Below, piece by piece: positions 1 through 8,065 of a stretch of DNA of 64,000 nucleotides (its first letter is position 1; every line of letters starts with the position of its first letter). The notes under the pieces were generated by a model. The model was not told the origin of the DNA, did no database searches, and saw nothing but the letters and a program-made list of their open reading frames with translations. A program made the position numbers and the translations under genes. This DNA is from Sambucus nigra (taxonomy: Eukaryota; Streptophyta; Magnoliopsida; Dipsacales; Adoxaceae): assembly GCA_949130495.1 (NCBI GenBank), contig OX422218.1, positions 42,850,651-42,914,650 of the forward strand. The letters are read 5' to 3'.

Positions 1-30
1 GATCATGGGGCTCTGAATCTGTACTAGTCA

Positions 31-483
31 GTGCCTTGGTGGGGACAGTTGCTACCTATTCTGGAGCAAGTAGAATACTCGTATGTTCGGTTGGTTGGCC
101 TCAGATGGACATCTTTTTACTTCTCTTTGAGACTTATGCATCAATTTGGCTGGGAGCAGGTCGTTCCACCTCAGACACTAGACTTCATTTGGGTAGAAGA
201 TCTGACTGAGCATCTGCGCATGCGGCTTGGCTCTTTGTGGGAGAGTCAACGTTCGCCGACCCGTCCATCTCAGTCTATTGGGAGAGTTTGGCACATCCCC
301 GGGGATTATATGAAGTGGTTATGGAGGAGAGTAGTCAGCAAGATGTTGGAAGTGGAGACTAGACAAAGGTGGATTGTCTCATTTAATACCATGGAAGGAG
401 GTTTTGTTGTTTTTCTGAAGCTGGTTCGAGCTTATCGGTCTATGGAGCATCCGCGACACTCTGTTCAGGCAGGGGAAGCTTGA
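31..483 (+). pseudogene. Antisense ORF with plant-mobile-domain similarity, 3' region of element O
   Basis: This 150-codon open stretch is antisense to element O and lies between the end of its pol (about 1010) and the 3' LTR outside the window. Visible blocks typical of plant mobile domain (MAIN-like) proteins are a hydrophobic helix followed by RLMHQFGWEQVVPP around residues 34-48, and a YMKWLWRRVV block around residues 91-100. The first codon is GTG and a stop lies just upstream at 25-27, so the N-terminus is broken or missing; the full domain is several hundred residues. Extra antisense ORFs at this position have been described for Tat-lineage elements, some with this domain. Its function is unknown. 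Alternatively it is a captured host fragment. Confidence 0.55.
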
Positions 484-1009
484 GGACCCTGGGATGTAGA
501 TGATGATGATGGAGTAGGCTCCTCTGGTAGCTGTGGATAGGACTCTTGTAGAGTTTATTTTGTAATGGAGAATAAGTGTGGGGATTTTATTTTTTCTTTA
601 TAGGAAGGTAGGGGGGAGGGGGTTATCCATTCCTTTTCTTATGTAATTGTAGTGTAATTTCTTATTAGTGAAATAAAAAAGTTTTTGATCATCCAGTTGT
701 GCCTTTTGTTTAATTTTGTATATTGAATTATCTATACCAATCGTTAAGGCATGCATAATCCTTTTGTTCAAAAATATGTTAGAATGAACTTTCATTCTCG
801 GAGATGAGAAAAGAATATCTTTTTGTGAAAAAGAAAGGGGTCATGCTCATGTAAGATGTATGAGATGCCTACGTACCTTTGGGGGTTTTTGAAATTTTTT
901 AATTTGTTTGTAAATGGTTTTTGCAGAAGATCAGACCCACATAGTTTGGGGTAGAGGTAAATAAAGAGATTTGTTTTTTTTTTAATGGAGATGAGAAGTG
1001 TCGTAGCGC
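484..1009. other. Noncoding 3' region of element O between antisense ORF and pol
   Basis: No convincing gene. On the plus strand an AATAAA at 672-677 lies about 190 bases after the antisense ORF stop and could serve as its polyadenylation signal. The rest is AT-rich with G-runs near 607-622. Confidence 0.4.
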
Positions 1010-2400
1010 GCCGAGATTTCGGACTAGGGGTAGAACTTATTGAGACGGTCTAGGTTGACTGGAGGAGCCATCTCTTCCCCATCTAGGTCGGTGAGCATGG
1101 CAGCAGCGCCAAACAAGATCTTTTTCACAATGTAGGGGCCTCTCCAATTGGGATTGAATTTCCCTCTAGGGTCCCAGATGGGTTCTATTATCTCTTTGAG
1201 GGATAAATCCCCATCTCAGACACCACGATCCTTTAATATCTTGTTGAATGAATGCTTTATTCGGTGATGGTACCCTTGTATGTGGTATATAGCTTTTAAT
1301 CTCCTTTCATCTAGGAGGGGCAGCTCGTTAAGACGGCTTTGGCACCAGTCTTCTTCGTTGACTTAACTTTTGAGCATGACGCGTAATAAGGATATTTCCA
1401 TCTCCACGGGTAGGACTACTTCCATGTCATAGACTAAAGAGTAAGGGGTATCCCCAATAGAGGTTTGGATTGAGGTTCGGTAGCCCTAGAGGGCGTAAGG
1501 GATTCGGTCGGCCCAATCTCGACAGCTTTTGTTCATCTTGGTGATGATGGCTTTGAGGTTCTTATTGGCAGCTTCGACTGCACCGTTGGTCTGAGGTCGG
1601 TAGGGAGAAGATTTGTGTCTCTAAATACCATACTCGTTGACCACTTATGTGACTTCTACCTTGAAGTGCAACCCGTTATCTGACACTAGCTTGTGCGGGA
1701 CCCCATAGCGGCAGATGATGTTCTTCTTGATTAATTTGGCCACTTTCTTGGTGTTTAGCACTGCGTATGACTCATCTTTGACCCATTTGGTGAAGTAATC
1801 AATGGAAACTAGGATGAAATCATGCCCGTTGGTAGCCTTTGGTGTAACCTTACCTATGATGTCGATACCCCAGGTGGAGAATTGTTAAGGATAAGTCATA
1901 TTGTATAATTCTCATGGAGGTAGATGCTGAAGGTTGGAAAACTATTGGCATTTGATGCATCTCCGAACATAGGTGGTGCAATCCTGGGCCATGGTGGTCC
2001 AATGGTAGCCTTGTCGGATGATCTTCTTTGCAAGCATGTGATCGTTCATGTGGGGTCCACATTCCCCACTATGGATTTTCTGCATTATCTTTTCAACGCC
2101 TTCCCCTACGATACAGTGTAGATGAGTTCCATCGAAGTTCCCTTTGAGCAGTGCTTTGTGACAGATGATGTACTGGGCGACCAGTCTTTGAAGGGTTACT
2201 CGGTCTTTATAATTAGAACCCTCGGGGTACCTACCATGCTTGAGGAGGTTCCAGATATCATAATACCAACAATTGGCTAGCTCGGGATCTTCTATGGAAA
2301 CAAGCTCAATATGGTAGAAGTGGGCTGGTTTGTCTTGATTTTGAACTACGAAGGAGGTCATTATTATTCCTTTGGGCATGTCCACCATGAAGGCCAAGGT
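1010..2400 (-). pseudogene. Element O integrase (zinc-binding, catalytic core, C-terminal domain), broken
   Basis: Read on the minus strand. The N-terminal H2C2 zinc-binding region lies within 1942-2397, where the tail RRCIKC is visible. The catalytic core follows with DYFTKW and SDNG, and then PQTNGAVEAANK, which carries the third acidic residue (about 1540-1860). The protein ends at about 1010 with a WRGPYIVKKIL block and DLDGEEM...VNLDRL, the usual end of Tat-lineage polyproteins. The integrase would insert cDNA into the host genome. Several in-frame stops and frame changes interrupt it. The zinc-binding part is the longest open stretch (151 codons). Confidence 0.85.
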
Positions 2401-2641
2401 AGAAAGGGTATCAGCTAAGTTATTCTTTACTTGAAGTAGGTAGTGGAAGGTGATGACTTGGAATTGGGAGGCTAATTCCTCTCAGTGGGCATGGAAGGGT
2501 TGGAGTTTTTCGTCCTTGACTTTCCACTTTCTGAGAACTTGATCGATCATGAGGGAAGAATCCCCATAGATATCTAGGCATTGAATACCTTTCTTGAGAG
2601 AAACTTTGAGGCCTACGATACACTCCCCCTACTCAGTCATG
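2401..2641 (-). pseudogene. Element O second RNase H, C-terminal half
   Basis: The minus-strand translation continues the aRNase H interrupted at 23391. It begins with AEYEACIVGLK (conserved Glu) and has DIYGDSSLMI (conserved Asp). The domain was whole before element B landed in it; the two halves meet when B and one copy of TCATG are removed. A second RNase H of this type is a hallmark of the Tat lineage. Confidence 0.75.
2637..2641. repeat. Target-site duplication of element B, left copy (TCATG)
   Basis: TCATG at 2637-2641 and 23391-23395 exactly flank the TGTGACA...TATTACA ends of element B. This proves B inserted into O's RNase H. Confidence 0.9.
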
Positions 2642-3815
2642 TGTGACACCCCGCCTAATTAAATATCGGGCGATCACTCCTTTATTAAATTAAAATCAAG
2701 GTGAACAGTTGGTTCATTCTTAGCATCACTGTCGTAAAAATACTTTTCCAATTTAAACACCCTAAATAATTAAGCTAAGTGTCAAAACCAATTAAAACAT
2801 TATTCTCATTTTATTAAATCCGGTTATACAACTTTAAACCATTAACATCTAAAGAGTCACACATTAAGAATAAAAATAGAATTGAACATACACGAAGTTA
2901 ATCATCAATACTAAATCCCAACATTTACAACACTAAAGGAAAACATCCTGATAGTAATAAATCCCGAAATAAAGGTACTGAAAGTAAAAATTTCAATCTC
3001 TGACAATACCAACTAAATAATAGAAAGAGGGCGACACATGCCCCTCCTGGATAAAATTGAACTAGGAGTAGAATCAAATGGATGAAGTCGTCTAAACAAC
3101 AGGCCTGCAACTCCCACCTAAGCTGCAGCACGTTCCTTCCAAAGGATTCTAAGTAAGATGCCCCTGCGGCTGGGCACCTGTAATACATACATATATATAC
3201 AAGAGAGAAAGGGAAATAGAAACGGGTCAGAGCCCGATGGTGTATATGATTTAAAAATATATTTAGCAAGTATTTAAATTGATTACAGGCTAATGCAACA
3301 ACATATTAGTGCGATACTCTCTTGAGAAATTCTCACCTCTCTTCTAATGTGCACACCTATCTCACTAACCTTCCCAATGGTCTATCTCGTCATATACCAT
3401 ACTATCTTTCCCCAATGATTTAACTTATCTTACGTTATTCGCAGGATTTACAACAGAATAACACAAGTATTTAAAACGTAAGATTTCAATTTGTAACCAA
3501 GGTTCTCCTTTTAACTTTATTAATCAATAAAGTTTTCCAGTGTCATATTATAGTTTCTCAAAACAATTATTTATAATTTGAGTCATCAACCATGTCCTAC
3601 ATATCAAATCACAGTAGGCAGTTCCAGATTTCAGAATTTCATATATATATTAACTACTCGTATAATATATATATCATAACAGCACCCCGCATAAAAACTA
3701 TGTTGCGGGCATACTCTGCTATCCAATCCCCGTATCAATCGTACTAAAGGGAATACAAGTTCGGAATCACTCTTGAACTGTATAAATACATACACAAACA
3801 ATATTGAGGCGAAGC
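2642..3815 (-). repeat. Element B left (3') LTR, first part
   Basis: Starts TGTGACACCCC and matches 20661-21836 closely. It is cut by element A at 3816 and resumes at 14724. It holds the hairpin ACGGGTCAGAGCCCG (3222-3236; its complement contains CTGAC) and the complement of a TATTACAG|GTGCCC acceptor-like site at 3178. Confidence 0.95.
3811..3815. repeat. Target-site duplication of element A, left copy (GAAGC)
   Basis: GAAGC at 3811-3815 and 14719-14723 flanks element A exactly. Confidence 0.95.
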
Positions 3816-4457
3816 TGTAATACCCCGTACTTTTGGCTATATTTATTTTTGGGATTAATTAATTAAATGCGTATTAATTGGAAATTAATCCGGGTTATAA
3901 ATACTAACGAAATGCGAGTTGGTATTTGATTTTGTGCATACATGTTTTGATATATGTATTTGGTATTATAAAAGTTGTCGTGAGATTTATATACGGCATT
4001 TTAGAAATTTTGTTGAGACGCGTGGGACCGCCGCGTCACGGTGTAATATTTTGATAATAAAAGTGAATTTAAAATCTATAATCCGTATGGTCGTTTTGAG
4101 TACGCCAACGCGTCCGGAAGGGTCGAGATAGTCAGAAACACTAGCCGGGGGTATAGTTTGGGTCTCGGGGTATTTTTAGGCCATACCGGCAACTTAAAGG
4201 GTATTTTGGTAATTTTACATTTTGAGGAATTAAAAGTGACGAAAATTGGTTAATTAAATCTGATGTGGATTTGACCCACTAAGCCCATAACCAACCCATA
4301 TTAACCTAGAAGGCTACGTAGGTTATCATTTAGGTTTTATAAGTTCCCCAAATCAAACCCTAGCCACCTTAAGCCACCATTGGAGAAGGAGCTTGGAGAG
4401 AGGAAATTCTGCAGAAAACTTCATCAAACCTGCACCAAAATCAGAAATCAAACCAAG

Positions 4458-6327
4458 GCAAGTGATTTAAATTACATTCCTTAAGCAGTGAATGCTTCTT
4501 CCATGTTAGAAACCTTGATAATCAATCTTATATAAGAGTTAAAAGAAAACCCATGAAATTTGAAGTTATTATTTAATTTTGGGATAGGTTTGCATGTAGA
4601 AACATTGTTTGAAGATTGAATTCAGAGATTTCATATCTATGTGATGTATAAACGGATTAAAATCTGGGAAATTATGATGAGAAAAATCTAGGGTTTGTGT
4701 TCTCGAAGAAAATTAGGGAATCATGTAGAAACTTGTGATTTATTGATGTTTAGAAGGTATTAAACCCTTGAAAGATGTTAGTATATCTCCTTAGTATGTT
4801 TGAGGATGGTTAAAGAACTTAATACATTGTTGGAACGAATTTTAGAAGAGATTTGAGGAGTAAGAATGGATAAAAACGAATTGGGGAAAAATCTGGGCCG
4901 AAACTGGTCAGTCGTTAGAAGCAATCCCCAGGTCGTTCGAACGAGCTCGTTCGAATGAGCTTCTAACGAGTTGACCAGTCTCTTCTAACGAGGGGTAGTT
5001 TTGTTCGTTATCTCGTTTGAACGAGATATCGTTAGAAGGTACAGTTCGTTTGAACGAACTGGGATCTCGTTCGAACAGTCTCGTTCGAACGAGACTTCTA
5101 ACGAGCTGACAGTCCAAACTCGTTCGAACAGTCTCGTTCGAACGAGACTTCTAACGAGCTGACAGTCCAAACTCGTTCGAACAGTCTCGTTCGAACGAGA
5201 CTTCTAACGAGCTGGCAGTTTGGGCCATTTTGGACTGTTTTGATTTTTGGAGTCCCGTAAACTTGTTCGAGGGTAGAGATAACAAACCTTTGATGTTATA
5301 TTGATAGATGTGGGACATTGGGACATTATGAGGAGTATATTATATACGAGTGATTTAAATAATGGAGTGTTTGGGCTGCGACGTGAGTGACTTCTACGAC
5401 GTGAGAATACATTATGGCGCATAGGATTATAAACCGAAATCGTGTAAAGTGTGTAAATTATATATTGGTACTAGAATGAGAATATGTACTACGATTAAAA
5501 TACGGTATTACTAAGACGTGTGTTTACCTAGTATTGGTATATGAATTGTGTGTATGACATACGTACCATACTTGCTATCACGGGAGGTTACGTTCGCTTA
5601 GGACCCTCTAATCCTTGTGTGCCTACGAGGGGGATATAGACTGGTACCTCGATGAACATAGGTCAGAGAAAGACTTATTGGGATGTTAATAAGTCCGCTG
5701 ATCGTGGGAGCGTAGGTATGTACATGACCCATGTGATGTGACTGTGTTCGCCTCCACTATTTGTGATTTGTGTTATCTGGACTATTCCTGAGAGATTTGG
5801 AATATGTGATCCTTATGTACGTGATGTACCGGGATGGATAGCAGAGTATGTGTGCACCAAAGCTTATTTCTTGGGGTGCTTGTATTGTATATTTATGATG
5901 TGAATAATATACACTTAATTAATGGGAACCTTCATGTTAGTGTTGTGAACACAATTACGGTATTGTTTCGAGTTAGCTGATAGTGATATATATATTGCAT
6001 ATTGAGCATCTGAGTTTACTTTAAACCCTACTTAATTACGAGAGTTATGATGTTAATTAGAACCGAGTAAAATGGGTAGGACCTATGATAGTCTAGCTAG
6101 AGATGATGTCACTTAGCTAGTGGTTTGTGTCGTTATAGATGGGTACTTACGTTAGGAGTGCACAGTTAGACGAGAGGTCAGAATATCATGTGAGTGTACG
6201 TCCTAACATGTACTTTGCATTTAATGTTTTAAATGTTTTTAAAGAACTTGCAGGTTTTTAAAATAACTCCACATTCGGGCTCTGACCCGTTTGCTTTTCA
6301 AATCTTTTTCTTGTAAAACCATTTTAG
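4458..6327 (+). promoter_or_regulatory. Putative GC-AG intron inside element A 5' LTR
   Basis: The donor AG|GCAAGT (exon ends 4457) is the exact consensus of GC-type 5' splice sites. The acceptor ATTTTAG|GTG ends at 6327. A CTGAC branch-point candidate (A at 6285) lies 42 bases before it, followed by a T-rich tract. The intron would be 1870 bases; the 3' LTR copy (12339-14208) has the same length. A spliced RNA would lose the structured array region and join a short exon 1 to the PBS leader and gag. Splicing is inferred, not shown. Confidence 0.5.
4911..5215. repeat. TTCGAA palindrome array in element A 5' LTR
   Basis: Many copies of CGTTCGAACG-type palindromes, interspersed with TTCTAACGAG. 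The right end is a 53-bp tandem repeat in three copies starting at 5066, 5119 and 5172. Some cores are TTTGAA, as expected from loss of the central CpG. Confidence 0.9.
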
Positions 6328-6837
6328 GTGCCCAGCCACAAGGACACCAAGCATTGGATACTCATTCAGGTGACGAGCTGTAGCTGGTTGTGGAAGCTAC
6401 AGGGATTTGCTTGTAGACGCTTCTATCTTTTGGATTCCAGAGTCACTATCTATCAGTTGTAGGGCATGTTGCCCACTTCTATTTAGACATCTTTTACATT
6501 TTAGTTTTCAGACTTTAGCATGTATTGTTTCAGTATTCAGTTTACTTTTCAGTTGTGGGATTGTAGTGAGGAGTTTTTCCTCCAGACTTTATTTACACTA
6601 TGTGATGGTTATTCGTTTTACTTCAGTATGGTGAATGGTGTTATTTATTTCTTCATTACACTTGTTGCATGTTAATCAGACTTTAAAAAAAATTTGGCAC
6701 TTACTTTTTAAATACTAGGTGGTTAGTAATCATTAAAATGTTTTCGACAGTGATGCTATTAACTGAGCCAACTTGGCATTTTGAATTAATTTAATAAAGG
6801 AGTAGCTACCCGGTATTTAATTAGTCGGGGTGTCACA

Positions 6838-7019
6838 GGTGGTATCAGAGCATCAGGTTCTAGTGTCCTTTAGGATCTGTACGGCTATTATGTTTCCGCT
6901 ACGTTTCTTTGATATAGAGCCCTATATTTTAGGACTGTTGAACTCTTTTTGTGTATGCTTCGTTCTTCAGCTATATTAAGTTTATAACCGTGAACTTATA
7001 GACTTTGTTCTTATTTCAG
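6838..7019 (+). promoter_or_regulatory. Element A primer-binding site and leader
   Basis: TGGTATCAGAGC at 6840-6851 is the usual plant primer-binding site complementary to initiator methionine tRNA. It follows the LTR after two bases. The next stretch (CATCAGGTTCTAG..., then AGAGCCCTAT) is nearly shared with elements B, C, E and F and may contain packaging signals. Confidence 0.85.
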
Positions 7020-8065
7020 ATGCCTCCACGACGTGCACGACGAGTTCCCAGGGATGCAACGCCCGAACCCCAGCCCGCTCCAGTTCAGGGCATGATGAAC
7101 GCCGCTGAGGTTGCAGCTATAGTAGCCCAAGCGGTAAATGCCGCCATTGTCGTTGTTCAGTAGGCACCACCGCAGGCGCCGGTTGCCGCGCTAGTACAGG
7201 TTAATGCATTCCCGTCTGCTTGGGAGCGTGTACGTGATGCTTTTCAGAAAGCGCATCCGCCAGAGTTTGCAGGAAGCTCAGATGTGGTAGTCTCGAGCCA
7301 ATGGAGGAAGGATATACAGAGGCATTTGAGGATGCATGAGTGCACTGATGTTCAAAAACAGGTGCTAGCTACTTTCAAGCTAGTTGGATCTGCACTACAG
7401 TGGTGGGAGTCTATTACCACCGCAGAGGAGAGGGATACTCTCACGATTCAGGAGTTCTGGGTGCGGTTTGACCGCAAGTACTTTCCGTAGGCTGTTCATA
7501 CGGAAATGAGGAGGAGATTGATGAGTTTGAAGCAGGAGGGCAAGACTGTGGCCGAGTATGAGGCCGAGTTCACGAATCTGTTGAACATCGTTCCAGACGA
7601 GATACCAACAGAGAAGAAGAAAATTGAGATGTTCACCGACGGGTTGACTTGGAGGATCCGTCAGCATCTGCTAGGGAACCTATCGTTGGCCACTTATTCT
7701 TATGTGGTTAACGCTGCATTGTTGCACTGCCAGGACCACCGTTTTCATATGGCCGAGGGCAAGCGGTCGGGGGAGTCTAGCCATCAGGGCAGGATTGGAG
7801 GACATGGTGCCAGTGGGGCACAATCTGGTCAGGGGCAGAGACAGAATGAGCAGGGCTCGCAGCAGGGGGATAACAAGAGGTTTCGGTCAGGGAACTATAG
7901 ACAGGGACATGGAGGTTTCCGTCAGGGCCATCAGGGTCCAAACGGCCATCAGGGTCAACAGGGGCAGAATGGGCAGCAGTTTCACCAGGGCCAGCAGGGC
8001 CAAGGGAGGAACGGTAACTGCCACCAGGGCCGGGACAGCAGGGGCAGAGAGGAGGGAACTTCCCA
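7020..8065 (+). pseudogene. Element A gag (capsid), broken
   Basis: Starts at ATG 7020 (MPPRRARRVP). The retrotransposon gag region runs through SQWRKDIQRHLRM, ALQWWES, FDRKYFP and a WRIRQHLLG block, followed by a long Gly/Gln/His-rich linker (about 7780-8060). TAG stops at 7161 and 7488 look like CAG-to-TAG changes. The frame then shifts near 8060-8066, and the zinc knuckle is read in the pol frame. Gag would form the virus-like particle in the cytoplasm and package RNA. The start is the first ATG after the leader and matches the starts of gag in C, E and F. Confidence 0.9.

Larger units (their letters stand above)
3816..6837 (+). repeat. Element A 5' LTR
   Basis: Begins TGTAATACCCC and ends GGGGTGTCACA. 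Landmarks are the conserved box GGGTCGAGATAGTC (about 4120-4133), a TATA-like TTTTATAAG (about 4335-4343), AGGCAAGT (4456-4463), the TTCGAA palindrome array (4911-5215), a perfect inverted repeat (5672-5695), the hairpin CGGGCTCTGACCCGT (6276-6290) and an acceptor-like TTTTAG|GTGCCC (ending 6327). There is no coding region; open frames through the array are repeat artefacts. Confidence 0.95.

Noticed and set aside
4908..5170. Two overlapping minus-strand ORFs rich in LVRS and RTRLFER repeats
   Set aside because: They are translations of the TTCGAA palindrome array inside a noncoding LTR; the frames stay open only because the 53-bp unit lacks stops.
5066..5215. Regularly spaced short repeats resembling a CRISPR array
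   Set aside because: Three head-to-tail 53-bp copies without unique spacers, in a plant retrotransposon LTR with an equal copy in the partner LTR.
6840..6851. Possible tRNA gene fragment
   Set aside because: Only the 12 bases complementary to the tRNA 3' end are present, at an LTR border; it is a primer-binding site.
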